Below, piece after piece: positions 15,321 to 25,651 of a stretch of 59,952 nt of DNA. The notes under the pieces were generated by a model that was not told where the DNA came from, searched no databases, and saw nothing but the letters and a program-made list of their open reading frames with translations. Position numbers and translations under genes: made by a program. The stretch is from Erythrobacteraceae bacterium CCH12-C2 (GTDB taxonomy: Bacteria > Pseudomonadota > Alphaproteobacteria > Sphingomonadales > Sphingomonadaceae): assembly GCA_001556995.1 (NCBI GenBank), contig LSKF01000151.1, positions 1 through 59,952 of the forward strand, read 5' to 3'. The number at the start of each line of letters is the position of its first letter. The first letter of the stretch is position 1.

Positions 15321-18074
15321 TCAGAAGTTGAACCGCACGGTTGCCCCATAGGTGCGGGGCTCGGCAAGGAACTGCGAGAACAGCTGACGCCCACCCGGAT
15401 ACTGCGGATCGACGAAGGGCGCAGAGGTCGTGCCCGCCTGGAACGGCGAGTTGAACGCGACCTGCGCGTAGTCCTTATCGAAGATGTTCTGGCCCCAGAA
15501 CTCGAGCGACCACTTGAGGTCCGGCCCGCGGATGCCGATGCGCGCATTGACCAGAACAAAGGCGTCCTGCTCCTTCTGAGGGAAGAGGTCCGAACCGGTG
15601 TTGTAGTCCGAGCTCAGGCGGCTGTCGACGTAGAACAGGCCGGTCAGCCCGCTCGACCCGATCTCCGGTGTCCAGGTCATGCTGCCCGTCACCACGACTT
15701 CGGGGGCGTTCGACAGATTGTCGCCCGGCAGCTTGCGCAGAGCCGGGTCGAGCGGTGCGCCCGCGGCGGTGCCGACCAGATCGCCACGGTAGTCAGTCTT
15801 GGCGTAGGTGAAGCCGGCGGCGACGTTGAAATTGTCTGCCGGGTTGAGCTGCGCTTCGGCTTCGAAACCCTGCGTGCGAACCCCGTAGCCGACATCACCT
15901 GCCGCGCAGGCACCGGTGGCCGCGCTGGTGTCGGTATCCGCATCAGGCCCGCCGACAAGGTCGCCGTTACAGCCGTTGACGTTTTGCACCAGGAACACCG
16001 TGCCGTTGAAGGTGTTCAGCTGGAAGTTGCTGAAATCCGAACGGAATGCCGCGACGCTGATGCCGAAAGGACCGGTCGCGTACTTCGCGCCGACTTCATA
16101 GCTGTCGACCAACTCGGGATCGAACTGGAGGTTGCGGACCAGCGCTTGTGCGCCGGCCTGACCGCCGAACGGGAAGATCGGCGACTTGAGCGCCGAGCGG
16201 TCAAGGTTGAAACCGCCCGCCTTGTAGCCGCGCGCGTAGCTGGCATAGAGGAGCAGATCGTCAGTTGCCTTGTAGGACAGGATCGCGGTGCCAGTCCATT
16301 CGTCCTCGCTCCGGTTGTCTCTGATCGAGACCCCATTGAGTTCGGCGGTCGAGTTGCCCTGACACGACAGACCGATCAGCGCGCCGGCCAAGGCGCGGGC
16401 AGTGGCGTTGGTGCTGGTCAGATCGTCAAGCACCAGACCTTGCACCGTGGTGCAGGCCGTGTTGTCGTTGCCGAAAGTCGCGTCGAAGTCCTTATCGTCG
16501 TTGGTGTAGCGCAGACCCAGGGTCAACGCGAGACGATCTGTGATGTTGATGATGTTGTGCGTGAACAGCGCCCAGTTGGTGCCGTCCTGGAAGTAGCGGT
16601 CGTTGGTCGTACCGCGATCATTGAGGCCGTCGAGCGCGGTGAAGCCAGCGACGATGTCCGCGCCCGTCTGGCCGCCACCGGTCGCGCCCGCAAGCGTAGC
16701 CGGACCGACGCCCGGGGCGACGCACAGCGGACTGGTCGGCGAATAGAGCCCGGCAAGGCCCCCACCTGAAATGATTCGGCAGGTAGCGAAGCGGCCATAC
16801 TGGGCGCCAAAGCGCAGGTTATCGCGCACCGTCAGCTTTTCATTGGCGAAAAAGCCACCGACGAGCCAGTCAAGCTTCCCGTCGAATGCTTCTCCCTGCA
16901 GGCGGAGTTCCTGCGTGAAGGTGTGGAACTGGCGATAGGCGTCATCGCTCGGCGCGCGGTAGAGGATGTCGACCGTGCCGTAATCGGTGTCCGATCCCTG
17001 GCCCGAACGATATTCGCGGTAGGCGGTGATCGAGGTCAGCTTGGCGCCGCCCAGATCCCAGTCGATCTGGCCTGAGAAACCATAATCCTTGGTCTCACCA
17101 GCAAAGCTTCGACCGGGTGTGGTCGAAATCGTCCGGCCATAGCCCTGATTGAACGCGCCCAGATTCTGGCCGAGATCGCGCAGCACGTTGATGATGTTGT
17201 TGCCCGTTGGCGAGAGCGGGGTCAGCGGTGTGGACGGATTGTTGAGGTTGCCGATGAAGGGATTGACGCTGCCATCGACATAGGTCGCTGCGCAGCACTT
17301 TTCATCGCGGAAGGTGTAGTCTGCGATCAGACGGATCGACAGCGTATCGGTCGGTTCGAACAGCAATTGCCCGCGCACGAAGTAACGGTCGCGGTCATTG
17401 ACGTCGGTGTTGTTGGCCGGATCGAAATAGAAGCCGTCACGCCGCACGTAGATCCCGTCAACGCGCGCGGCGAGGTTTTCGGTGATCGGCCCCGTGATGC
17501 TGCCGCCGAGGCGGACGAAATCAAAGTTGCCGTAGGTGGCTTCGGCAGTGCCGCCGAAATTGAACTCGGGCTTCTTCGAGAAGATGCTGATCAAACCGGC
17601 CGAGGAGTTACGGCCGCCGAGCGTGCCCTGCGGGCCGCGCTGCACTTCGATCCGGTCGATCTCGCCAAGCTCGTTGAGGCCGATGCCCGAACGCGAGCGG
17701 TAGACGCCGTCGATAAACACCGGCACCGAGCTTTCAAGGCCGGGGTTATCCCCCACCGTGCCGATCCCGCGGATACGGGCCGAACCGTTGGCTTCCGAGC
17801 CGGTCGAGGACACCAAGAGCGACGGCGCAACCTGATTGAGCTGGCGGATGTCATTGGCGCCGCTGTTAATCAGGGTATCCGAATTGATCGCCGAGATCGC
17901 GACCGGCACATCAGCCAGCGCCTGACTACGCCCCTGCGCGGTGACGATGATGACATTTTCGGACTGCGGCTCTTCCGCCGCATCTTGGGAATCCTGGGCA
18001 AACGCAACGGTTGGTGCCAGCCCCATCCCTGCACCAAGCAACGCAATCGCACGCAGTGAAGTTAGTGTTCGCAT
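15321..18074 (-). CDS. TonB-dependent outer-membrane receptor
   Basis: A 917-residue receptor: signal peptide (about 1-26, ending AFAQ), a TonB-box-like stretch near NVIIVTAQGR, a plug domain (VPVAISAINSDTLINSGAND through RIRGIGTVGDNPG, VPVFIDGVY and IDRIEVQRGPQGTLGGRNSS) and a 22-strand-type barrel ending in the terminal aromatic FNF. Several cysteines occur in predicted extracellular loops, possibly pairing. The ligand cannot be told from sequence; no siderophore or sugar genes adjoin it. The start at 18074 is favoured by a GGGAGAG 8-9 bp upstream over an in-frame ATG six codons earlier. Convergent with yggS. Confidence 0.93.
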   Translation of the reverse strand: MRTLTSLRAIALLGAGMGLAPTVAFAQDSQDAAEEPQSENVIIVTAQGRSQALADVPVAISAINSDTLINSGANDIRQLNQVAPSLLVSSTGSEANGSARIRGIGTVGDNPGLESSVPVFIDGVYRSRSGIGLNELGEIDRIEVQRGPQGTLGGRNSSAGLISIFSKKPEFNFGGTAEATYGNFDFVRLGGSITGPITENLAARVDGIYVRRDGFYFDPANNTDVNDRDRYFVRGQLLFEPTDTLSIRLIADYTFRDEKCCAATYVDGSVNPFIGNLNNPSTPLTPLSPTGNNIINVLRDLGQNLGAFNQGYGRTISTTPGRSFAGETKDYGFSGQIDWDLGGAKLTSITAYREYRSGQGSDTDYGTVDILYRAPSDDAYRQFHTFTQELRLQGEAFDGKLDWLVGGFFANEKLTVRDNLRFGAQYGRFATCRIISGGGLAGLYSPTSPLCVAPGVGPATLAGATGGGQTGADIVAGFTALDGLNDRGTTNDRYFQDGTNWALFTHNIINITDRLALTLGLRYTNDDKDFDATFGNDNTACTTVQGLVLDDLTSTNATARALAGALIGLSCQGNSTAELNGVSIRDNRSEDEWTGTAILSYKATDDLLLYASYARGYKAGGFNLDRSALKSPIFPFGGQAGAQALVRNLQFDPELVDSYEVGAKYATGPFGISVAAFRSDFSNFQLNTFNGTVFLVQNVNGCNGDLVGGPDADTDTSAATGACAAGDVGYGVRTQGFEAEAQLNPADNFNVAAGFTYAKTDYRGDLVGTAAGAPLDPALRKLPGDNLSNAPEVVVTGSMTWTPEIGSSGLTGLFYVDSRLSSDYNTGSDLFPQKEQDAFVLVNARIGIRGPDLKWSLEFWGQNIFDKDYAQVAFNSPFQAGTTSAPFVDPQYPGGRQLFSQFLAEPRTYGATVRFNF

Positions 18075-18186
18075 AATGTGTCTCTCCCACACAGCCTCAG
18101 TTATGTTTTGGGCTGAGTAACGTCATCTCGGGCCAGTGCATACTGGCTTTCTTCAATCCTTCATAAATTCGCTGCGAGTGTGGCAA

Positions 18187-20946
18187 TCATGCCTTTTCAA
18201 GCTGCTGCTGCCGCGTATCGCTCGCAGCATCGAGCAGCGCCGCCTCGATCTCGGCAAGGCGGTCCGGCGCCTTCACCTTGGCTGATGTAAGATCAGTGAC
18301 ATAGAAGGTATCCGCCGCCGCCTCGCCATAGGCGGTGATGTGCGCGGAATGGACGATCAGGTTGGCCTTGTAGAGCGCATGAGCCAACCGGTTGAGCAGC
18401 GCGGGCCGATCGCGCGCGGTCACTTCGATGACGGTGAAATTGTTCGACGCATCATTGTCAAAACCGACTCGCGGAGCGACCTCGAAAGCGCGGGCGCGCG
18501 AGTGCGCGAGGGGGCGGGCGGCGAGTTTGGGCACCAGCTGGGTCCGGGCCAGCAGCGCATCGCGGATGCCCTTGGCGATCCGCTCCATCTGCGCGTCTTC
18601 CCGGAAGGGCTGGCCGTGCTGATCCTGCACGAGGAAATTGTCGAAGGCATAGCCGCTTTTGGCGGTGTGGATGCGCGCATCGATGATGTTCGCACCCGCG
18701 AGGTGAATGCCGCCCGCCATGCGATAGAACAGCCCCGGATGGTCGGCAGCGATCACGCTCACCCGGGTCGCCCCGCGCGCTTCGTCGACCTCGCAATGGA
18801 TTGACAGCACTTCGCCAGCGGCTTGCGCAGCGTCATATTGCGCGAGGTTGCTGGCGATCACATCCTCAGGCTCGGCGATCCAATAGGCATCACCCAATTG
18901 CGCACCGATGCTGTCAACGAGGTGATCGGCATCGCCCAGCAGGCGCGCGGCAGCGTCTTTCTTCGCGGTAACCCGCGCCTTGCGTCCTGTGCCCTTGTGG
19001 CCGAGGCGGAGCTGTTCCTGCGCCGCATCATAAAGCTCGCCGAGAAGCTGAGCCTTCCAGCTGTTCCAGGTGCCCGGCCCGACCGCGCGGATATCGACCG
19101 CAGTCAGGATCGCGAGGTTGCGCAGGCGTTCGAGGCTCTGCACATGACCGACGAAATCCTCGATCGTCTTGGGATCGGTAAGATCGCGCTTTTGCGCGGT
19201 GCGACTCATGAGCAGGTGTTGCAGCACCAGCCAGGCGACGAGATCGGTTTCTTTATCGTCCAGCCCGAAACGCGGGCACAGGCGGTGTGCGACCTCAGCC
19301 CCCAGCACCGAATGATCCCCCCCGCGTCCCTTGGCGATATCGTGCAGCAGCACCGCCACATAGAGCGCGCGGCGCGACGCGAGCTTGGGGAACTCGCGGG
19401 TGGCGCGCGGGTGATCGGCCGCCAGCAGCCCGCGCTCGATCTGGCTTAGCAGCCCGATGGCGCGGATGGTGTGCTCATCGACCGTGTAGTGGTGATACAT
19501 GTCGAACTGCATCTGCGCGTTGACCCTGCCAAAATCGGGCACGAAGCGGCCGAACACGCCGGCCTCGTTCATCCATCTGAGCGCGGTTTCGGGGTCCTTG
19601 CGGCCCGCCAGCAGGTCAAGGAACAGCGCATTGGCCCGCCTGTCGCGACGTATGCCAACATCGATTAGTTTGGAATCGCGCCCCGCCTGCCGCATGGTTT
19701 CGGGGTGAACCTCAAGCCCCTCGGCCTCGGCTAGCTGGAACACTTCGATCAGCCGCACGGGATCTTGTCGGAACCAGTCGTCCCCCGGAGCACGCAGGCG
19801 GCCGCCTTCGACGGTGTAGCCCTTGAACATCCGTGGCCGCTGGGTCCACCCGGCGAAGAACCCGGTGCGCGGGCGCTTCTTGGCGAACTCTTCGTCGAGG
19901 TGGGCGAGGAACACGCCGGTCAGGCTGCCGACACGTTTCACTTGCAGGAAATAATACTGCATGAATCGCTCGACCGCGCTCTTGCCCGGTCGGTCGGCGA
20001 ATTGCATCCGCGCGGCCACCTGCGGCTGGAGATCGAAGGTCAGGCGATCCTCGGCCCGGTCTGTCAGGATATGCATGTGGCTGCGCACCGCCAGCAAGAA
20101 CCCCTCGGCGCGGCGGAAGCTGCGATATTCGCTGGACGTGAGCAGCCCGACGTCGACCAGCTGTGCGGCGCTATCGACCCGGTGCATGTACTTGCCGATC
20201 CAGTAGAGCGTCTGCAGGTCGCGCAAGCCCCCCTTGCCTTCTTTGACATTGGGTTCGACGACATAGCGGCTGTCGCCCATGCGCTTGTGCCGTGCATCGC
20301 GCTCGGCGAGCTTTTGCGTGAGGAACTGCCGCTCGGACCCCTTGGCGACTTCGTTCCAGAACCGGGTGCGCAGCTCTTCGTAAAGCGTCTGGTCGCCCCA
20401 CACCAACCGCCCTTCGAGCAGCGCGGTGCGGATGGTGAGGTCATCCTTGGCCATGCGCATGGTGTCAGAGACGGTGCGACTTGAATGGCCGACCTTGAGG
20501 CCCAGGTCCCACAGCAAATAGAGCATCGCCTCGATCACCTGTTCGCACCACGGGGCGCGGCGCATTGGGGTGATGAATGCGATGTCGACATCCGAATGCG
20601 GCGCCATTTCGGCCCGGCCATAGCCGCCGACCGCAAGGATCGCGAGCCGCTCTGCCTGGGTCCGGTTGGGCACGGGGTAGAGGCGTGTGGTGACGTGATC
20701 GTGGATCACGCGCAGCAACTGATCCATCAGGAACGAGTAACCGGCTGTCACGTCATGCCCGGCAGACGGTGCCTCAGCCAACCGCCGCGCCAGCTCCGCG
20801 CGGCCATCGTCAAGCGCGCTGCGCAGCGCCTTGACGATCTCGCCGCGCGCGGCAGGGCCTTGTGCTTCGTGCAATGCCGCAATCGCATCAGCCAGCGCGC
20901 GCCGATCAATGATCGCGCGCTGGCCGGGGACGCGCCGTGGGCTCAT
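18187..20946 (-). CDS. glnD: [Protein-PII] uridylyltransferase / uridylyl-removing enzyme
   Basis: A 919-residue nitrogen sensor that uridylylates PII proteins when glutamine is low and removes UMP when it is high. The nucleotidyltransferase motif GGYGRAEMAPHSDVD is at 107-121, the HD motif LLHDIAKGRGGDHS at about 535, and two C-terminal ACT domains (ISVIAADHPGLFYRMAGGI-like segment, then TARDRPALLNRLAHAL) bind glutamine. All four modules are intact. The start ATG 20946 lies 7 bp from the stop of the upstream acyl-CoA ligase gene, so the two are probably co-transcribed, an unusual partner. A longer in-frame extension upstream overlaps the ligase gene and is rejected. Confidence 0.95.
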   Translation of the reverse strand: MSPRRVPGQRAIIDRRALADAIAALHEAQGPAARGEIVKALRSALDDGRAELARRLAEAPSAGHDVTAGYSFLMDQLLRVIHDHVTTRLYPVPNRTQAERLAILAVGGYGRAEMAPHSDVDIAFITPMRRAPWCEQVIEAMLYLLWDLGLKVGHSSRTVSDTMRMAKDDLTIRTALLEGRLVWGDQTLYEELRTRFWNEVAKGSERQFLTQKLAERDARHKRMGDSRYVVEPNVKEGKGGLRDLQTLYWIGKYMHRVDSAAQLVDVGLLTSSEYRSFRRAEGFLLAVRSHMHILTDRAEDRLTFDLQPQVAARMQFADRPGKSAVERFMQYYFLQVKRVGSLTGVFLAHLDEEFAKKRPRTGFFAGWTQRPRMFKGYTVEGGRLRAPGDDWFRQDPVRLIEVFQLAEAEGLEVHPETMRQAGRDSKLIDVGIRRDRRANALFLDLLAGRKDPETALRWMNEAGVFGRFVPDFGRVNAQMQFDMYHHYTVDEHTIRAIGLLSQIERGLLAADHPRATREFPKLASRRALYVAVLLHDIAKGRGGDHSVLGAEVAHRLCPRFGLDDKETDLVAWLVLQHLLMSRTAQKRDLTDPKTIEDFVGHVQSLERLRNLAILTAVDIRAVGPGTWNSWKAQLLGELYDAAQEQLRLGHKGTGRKARVTAKKDAAARLLGDADHLVDSIGAQLGDAYWIAEPEDVIASNLAQYDAAQAAGEVLSIHCEVDEARGATRVSVIAADHPGLFYRMAGGIHLAGANIIDARIHTAKSGYAFDNFLVQDQHGQPFREDAQMERIAKGIRDALLARTQLVPKLAARPLAHSRARAFEVAPRVGFDNDASNNFTVIEVTARDRPALLNRLAHALYKANLIVHSAHITAYGEAAADTFYVTDLTSAKVKAPDRLAEIEAALLDAASDTRQQQLEKA

Positions 20947-20953
20947 GGAAGGC

Positions 20954-22669
20954 TCACGCGGCGACAGCCTCGTTAAGGTAGCGTGCCTTGACTGTGCGCT
21001 TGTCGATCTTCTGGGTGCCGAGCCGGGGCAGCGGATCTTCAGTGATCCAGATCTGGTGTTCGAGCGGCACCTTGAACGGCGCAATCCGTTCGAGCAGGAA
21101 CGCGCGCAGCTCCGCCGGGGTGATCGCGGTGTGGCCGTCCTTCATACGGTAGACCGCCGCCGGCACTTCGCCCATCCGCTCGCATGGCAGGCCGAAGACC
21201 GAACATTCGCTGACATCGTCATGGGCATAGATCGCGTCTTCCACCTCGATGCACGAGATATTCTCGCCGCCGCGGATAATGATGTCCTTCTTGCGGTCGA
21301 CGATGAAGAGGTAATCATCCTCGTCGAGATACCCGAGGTCGCCGGTGCGGAAGAAGCCGTTGGCGGTGAAGGCTGCGGCGGTGGCTTCGGGGTTCTTCCA
21401 GTAGCCGCGGAAATTGGCGACGCTGCGGATGCAGACCTCGCCCACCTGACCCTGGGGCAGCGGGTTTCCGGCATCGTCGAGGATCGCCAGATCGACCATC
21501 GGTTTCGACGGGCGACCGGTGGAGCCGGGCTTGGCGAGATAGTTCTCGTTGAAATTACCGCAGCCGACCGCGTTGGTCTCGGTCAGGCCATAGCCCAGCA
21601 GCGGGAACCCACCGGGGAAGGCTTCCTTGATCCGCGTGACATGCTCCACCGGACGCGGCGCGCCGCCTGCGGCGAAGCTCTTGCACTTCGACAGGTCGTA
21701 TTTCTCGCGGTCGGGGTGATTGGCGATTTCGTAGCTCATCAGCGGGACGCCGACGAAATAGGTCACATTTTCCTCGGCCATCAGCCGGATGGCGAGGCCC
21801 GCATCCCACTTCGGCATCAGCACCAGCTTGCGCGCGATCGCGAAGCTTTGCAGGAACAGAGGCAGTTCGCCGGTCACGTGGAACAGCGGAACGGCCACCA
21901 GCGCGCAGGGCTGATCGGTCATCGGCCCTTCGGTGCTTTCGACATGGACCTTGGCCATCGCGCTCTGGGCAACATAGTTCATCACCGCGTTCACGACCCC
22001 GCGGTGATCGGACCATGCGCCCTTGGACTTGCCGGTCGAACCCGAGGTGTAGAGGATCGTCGCGATATCATCCGGCCCGATCTCTGCCAGCAGCGCCATC
22101 GCTGCGCTGGTCCCTTGTGGCACCGCCCAGACGGAAGCGAGGCCCTCGGACGGGGCATTGCCATGGGTGAACAGCGCCAGCTTGGCCGGGTGCGCATGGC
22201 CTTCAAGCCGCGCGGCGCGGGGCTCGTCGGCCAGCACCAGTTTGCATTCGGCCAGATCGATCCCGTAGGCCAATTCCTCGCCCGAGGAGAAGCCGTTGAG
22301 CAGGGTCGCGCAGCCGCCCGCCATCAGGATGCCCATGTAAGCGATCATCCAGTTGGCCGAGTTGCGCGCGGCGATGCCGATGCGGTCGCCTTTTTCGACG
22401 CCGTGATCGCGCACCAGGCCTTCCGCAACGCAGGTCGCAGCCGCATAGGCCTCACCGAAGGTCAGCCGCACATCGCCATCGACAAGAAAGATTATATCCT
22501 TGTTCTGATTGCAGAAATGCGCAAGATAATGCGCCAGCGATGGCGGTGCGGCCGCAAAGACGGGCATTTCCACCCCGTCGCGCACGAAGGGTACGGTGGC
22601 GAACACCTGTCCCTCGGCAGTCAGACCGGTGATGATCGCTTCGAGCGCATTGTCCAGCTGGGTGGGCAT
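20954..22669 (-). CDS. AMP-binding acyl-CoA ligase
   Basis: A 571-residue class I adenylate-forming enzyme. The P-loop-like motif ILYTSGSTGKSKG is at about 205-217, followed by GYGLTETNAVG, FRTGDLGYLDEDDYLFIVDR with KKDIIIRGGENIS, and the catalytic lysine region LPRLGTQKIDKR near the C-terminus. It activates a carboxylic acid as acyl-AMP and transfers it to CoA; the acyl substrate is unknown, with fatty or aromatic acids plausible. The first residues (MPTQLDNALEAIITGLTAEG) are typical of the bacterial long-chain group. It precedes glnD on the same strand and is divergent from lgt. Confidence 0.9.
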   Translation of the reverse strand: MPTQLDNALEAIITGLTAEGQVFATVPFVRDGVEMPVFAAAPPSLAHYLAHFCNQNKDIIFLVDGDVRLTFGEAYAAATCVAEGLVRDHGVEKGDRIGIAARNSANWMIAYMGILMAGGCATLLNGFSSGEELAYGIDLAECKLVLADEPRAARLEGHAHPAKLALFTHGNAPSEGLASVWAVPQGTSAAMALLAEIGPDDIATILYTSGSTGKSKGAWSDHRGVVNAVMNYVAQSAMAKVHVESTEGPMTDQPCALVAVPLFHVTGELPLFLQSFAIARKLVLMPKWDAGLAIRLMAEENVTYFVGVPLMSYEIANHPDREKYDLSKCKSFAAGGAPRPVEHVTRIKEAFPGGFPLLGYGLTETNAVGCGNFNENYLAKPGSTGRPSKPMVDLAILDDAGNPLPQGQVGEVCIRSVANFRGYWKNPEATAAAFTANGFFRTGDLGYLDEDDYLFIVDRKKDIIIRGGENISCIEVEDAIYAHDDVSECSVFGLPCERMGEVPAAVYRMKDGHTAITPAELRAFLLERIAPFKVPLEHQIWITEDPLPRLGTQKIDKRTVKARYLNEAVAA

Positions 22670-22866
22670 GCGGTGATGTTCCTCTCTCTTGTTATGGCGT
22701 TCGGACCGGCCGGGTGAGGCCTTCGCCGAATACTCCTGTCCCAGGCCGTCGCGGCGGCTTTGTGCCCCTTTCCCTGCCTCGCGCGCTGTGCCAGAAGCGC
22801 CAGCGTTGCGAAGGCCGGGTGCGGCCCGCCGTTACGGCATGTCATTGTCAATAAGAGGTTCGCTCC

Positions 22867-23766
22867 GTGCTGTCACTACTCGCCGCAAGCGGTGTCGCCG
22901 ATCCGATCTACTTTGCCGATCTTGGCTTGGTGAAGGGAATTGATCTGGGGTTCTTCACCCTGCGGTTCTATTCGCTCGCCTACCTGCTGGGTGTGGTGTT
23001 CGCGTACTGGCACACCTCGAAGATGCTCAAGCAACCCGGCGCACCGATGGCGCAGCGCCATGCCGATGATCTGTTCTTTTATTGCACGCTCGGCGTGATC
23101 TTCGGCGGGCGGCTGGGCTATGCAGCGTTCTACACCGGGGGTGAGACCGGCATTCCCTGGGCCTTCACCGATTTTTCGGGCGATGGGTGGATGAGCTGGC
23201 AGTTGCTGCGCCTGTGGGAGGGCGGGATGAGCTTTCACGGCGGGCTGATCGGCGTGACCGTGGCGATGGCTTGGGTATCGTGGCGCGACAAATTGAACTT
23301 CATCCGCGTGGTCGATTATGTCGCGGTCGGCGTGCCGATGGGGATGCTGCTCGGGCGGCTCGCCAACTTCGTCAATGGCGAGCTCTATGGCCGCGCGACC
23401 GACGTGCCCTGGGCAATGATTTTTCCGACCGATCCGTCCGAGCTGCCGCGCCATCCTAGTCAGCTCTATCAGGCGGGGCTGGAAGGGCTGGCGATGCTGG
23501 TGATCATGCTGCTGCTGTTCTGGAAAACCGGCGCGCGTTATCGCCCCGGCCTCTTGGCAGGCGTGTTCACCACCGGCATGGGGATCGCGCGCTTCGTCAA
23601 CGAATTTTTCCGCGAGCCGGATCAACAATTGGCTGACTTTGCAGCGCGGACCGGGCTATCGATGGGCCAATGGCTGACCATACCGCTTATTCTGACTGGG
23701 TTGATTGTCGTGCTCTTCGCGCTGCGGAAGAAACCGCTGGCGGGCGGAGGCGTGCTGCCGGCCTGA
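22867..23766 (+). CDS. lgt: Prolipoprotein diacylglyceryl transferase
   Basis: A 299-residue integral membrane enzyme that transfers diacylglycerol to the lipobox cysteine, the first step of lipoprotein maturation. HGGLIG is at 124-129 and the Lgt signature [14 protein letters not shown] at 163-176. Seven or so membrane segments are seen, ending with [15 protein letters not shown]. The start is a GTG at 22867, with AAGAGGTT about 10 bp upstream. It is followed immediately by the MidA fusion gene, and the lgt-methyltransferase order is, to my knowledge, common in Sphingomonadales. Several predicted lipoproteins in the window would be its substrates. Confidence 0.96.
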   Translation: MLSLLAASGVADPIYFADLGLVKGIDLGFFTLRFYSLAYLLGVVFAYWHTSKMLKQPGAPMAQRHADDLFFYCTLGVIFGGRLGYAAFYTGGETGIPWAFTDFSGDGWMSWQLLRLWEGGMSFHGGLIGVTVAMAWVSWRDKLNFIRVVDYVAVGVPMGMLLGRLANFVNGELYGRATDVPWAMIFPTDPSELPRHPSQLYQAGLEGLAMLVIMLLLFWKTGARYRPGLLAGVFTTGMGIARFVNEFFREPDQQLADFAARTGLSMGQWLTIPLILTGLIVVLFALRKKPLAGGGVLPA

Positions 23767-23858
23767 CGGTTGCCGATTCGCAGCCCACACGGCTGCGTTT
23801 AATCGATCCCGAAGACGATACCGCCGCAAAGGCGCAGGCAGAGGCTGAGGCGATAGCA

Positions 23859-25592
23859 TTGGCTGAAGCCAAGGAGCGCGCCGAAGCCGAAGCCGAAGCA
23901 CGTGCCAAGGCTGAGCGTGAAGCCCGCGAACAGGCCGCCGCCGAAGCCGCCAAACGCGCTGAAGCCGAGGCGCGTGCGAAGGCCCAGGCTGAGGCAGAGG
24001 CCCGCGCAAAAGCCGAAGCCGAAGCTAGGGCTCGCAAAGAGGCCGACGACAAGGTCCGCCGCGAGGTAGAGGCCAAGACCAAGGCAGAGGCCGAGGCGCG
24101 CGCCAAGGCCGAAGCAAAGGCCAAGGCGGAGGCCGAAGCCAAAGCCCGTGCCGAAGCCGAGGCCAAGACCCGCTCCGAGGCTGAGGCCAGAGCCAAGGCG
24201 GAAGCTGAAGAAAAAGCCCGCAAGAAAGCGGAAGAAAAGGCACGCAAGCAAGCCGAGGCTGCCGCCGAGGAACAGGCTCGCCTTGCAGCTGCCGAAGCCA
24301 AGGCGAAGGCCGAAGCCGAAGAACAGGCACGGCTTGCCGCTGAGGCTGCCGCCAGAGCCGCCGCCGAGGAAGAAGCCCGCCTTGCCGCCGAAGCTGCCGC
24401 GAGGGCCGCTGCCGAAGAACAGGCCCGTCTCGCTGCCGAGGCTGCCGCCAAAGCTGCCGCCGAGGAGCAGGCTCGCCTCGCCGCAGAAGCCGCAGCCAAG
24501 GCTGCTGCCGAGCAAGCGCGGCTTGAAGCCGAGATGCTGGCCCGCGCCAAAGTCGATGTCGAAGCCACCGTCAAGCGCCTGATCCGCGAGACCGGTCCGA
24601 TCAGCCTCGCCCAATATATGGGTGAGAGCAACGCGCGCTATTACGCCAGCCGCGATCCGCTGGGCGAACAGGGCGATTTCATCACCGCGCCCGAAATCAG
24701 CCAGATGTTCGGTGAGCTGATCGGGCTGTGGTTTGCGGATCTATGGGTGCGGATGAACAGCCGCAAATATATCCACTATGTCGAGCTTGGCCCCGGACGC
24801 GGCACGCTGACAAAGGACGCGCTGGCCGCAGCGGCCCGCTATGATTTTGCCCCGCAGGTGCACTTCGTCGAGACCTCGGCGGCGCTGCGGGCGATCCAGC
24901 GCGAGGCCTTTCCCGATTGCATCCATCACCATGACCTCTCGACCTTGCCCGATGATGCGCCGCTGCTGATCGTCGCCAACGAGTTCTTCGATGCGCTGCC
25001 GGTCCATCAGCTGGTGCGCTCCGCCGATGGCTGGTTCGATCGCATGGTCACTCTCGATGGCGAGGCCTTCACCTACTGTGCCGGCAAGGAGAGGATGGAT
25101 CATCTTGTCCCCCCAAGCTGGCTCAGGGCCGCGCAGGGCACGATGATCGAAACCAGTCCGGCGGCGGTGGCCGTGATGGCCGAGATCGCCCGGCGACTGA
25201 AAGAACAGGGCGGGGCAGCGCTGATCATCGATTATGGCCATCAGGAACTTCGGTCCGGCGCGACCATGCAGGCGCTGAAGGCGCACCAGAAAGTCGATAT
25301 CTTCGCCCATCCCGGCGAGGCCGACATCACCGCTCATGTCGATTTCGAACTGCTTGCACACGTCGCTCAACACCATGGGGCCGATGTGATCGGCGTGCAG
25401 TCTCAGGGCGAATGGCTGCGGCAGTTGGGGATCGACACGCGGCTCGAAGCGCTCCAGCGCCGCAACCCAGGCGAGCGGGACAAGCTCCAGCGCCAGTATG
25501 ACCGGCTGACCAGAGACAGCGAGATGGGAACGCTGTTCAAGGTGCTGGGGCTGTGCGGGCGGCGCTGGCCCTTCGGCGTGGGCTTTGCATGA
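23859..25592 (+). CDS. MidA/NDUFAF7-type methyltransferase with a long Ala/Glu/Lys/Arg helix fused at the N-terminus
   Basis: The C-terminal 352 residues form a complete class I SAM methyltransferase of the MidA/NDUFAF7 family: [18 protein letters not shown], the SAM loop [13 protein letters not shown] (about 308-320), [12 protein letters not shown], and IIDYGH. NDUFAF7 methylates an arginine of the complex I subunit NDUFS2. Ahead of it lie about 225 residues almost entirely of Ala, Glu, Lys, Arg and Gln, with no membrane segment, resembling TolA domain II. The start is uncertain. TTG 23859 has GAGG 8 bp upstream; ATG 23670 would overlap lgt by 97 bp; the internal ATG 24534 would give a normal-length MidA alone. 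The helical frame stays open from the lgt stop onward with coding-like codon use, so I favour a real fusion. Confidence 0.8.
   Translation: MAEAKERAEAEAEARAKAEREAREQAAAEAAKRAEAEARAKAQAEAEARAKAEAEARARKEADDKVRREVEAKTKAEAEARAKAEAKAKAEAEAKARAEAEAKTRSEAEARAKAEAEEKARKKAEEKARKQAEAAAEEQARLAAAEAKAKAEAEEQARLAAEAAARAAAEEEARLAAEAAARAAAEEQARLAAEAAAKAAAEEQARLAAEAAAKAAAEQARLEAEMLARAKVDVEATVKRLIRETGPISLAQYMGESNARYYASRDPLGEQGDFITAPEISQMFGELIGLWFADLWVRMNSRKYIHYVELGPGRGTLTKDALAAAARYDFAPQVHFVETSAALRAIQREAFPDCIHHHDLSTLPDDAPLLIVANEFFDALPVHQLVRSADGWFDRMVTLDGEAFTYCAGKERMDHLVPPSWLRAAQGTMIETSPAAVAVMAEIARRLKEQGGAALIIDYGHQELRSGATMQALKAHQKVDIFAHPGEADITAHVDFELLAHVAQHHGADVIGVQSQGEWLRQLGIDTRLEALQRRNPGERDKLQRQYDRLTRDSEMGTLFKVLGLCGRRWPFGVGFA
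24318..24533 (+). repeat. 48-bp tandem repeats inside the MidA fusion gene
   Basis: Four full 48-bp units (starts at 24318, 24366, 24414 and 24462) and a partial one from 24510 encode near-identical 16-residue repeats: [32 protein letters not shown], then [16 protein letters not shown] twice. The DNA copies differ mainly at silent positions, which points to selection on the protein. Confidence 0.85.
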
Positions 25593-25651
25593 TGGTAACG
25601 CGGGGCGCGATGCTGGCGTATCAACAAGGACACCCCTTGAGGACCTGCCGC

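Noticed and set aside
20831..22717. Long open frame opposite the acyl-CoA ligase
   Set aside because: Antisense to a well-supported ligase, with composition typical of a shadow frame (rich in Arg, His, Gln).
23670..23858. Frameshift joining lgt to the methyltransferase
   Set aside because: lgt ends normally at its usual length and the next gene is a complete enzyme, so no frameshift is needed; only the start of the second gene is unclear.
23687..24631. Ser/Ala-rich frame on the minus strand across the helix repeat
   Set aside because: It mirrors the Ala/Glu codons of the true gene; the plus-strand frame leads directly into a complete enzyme.
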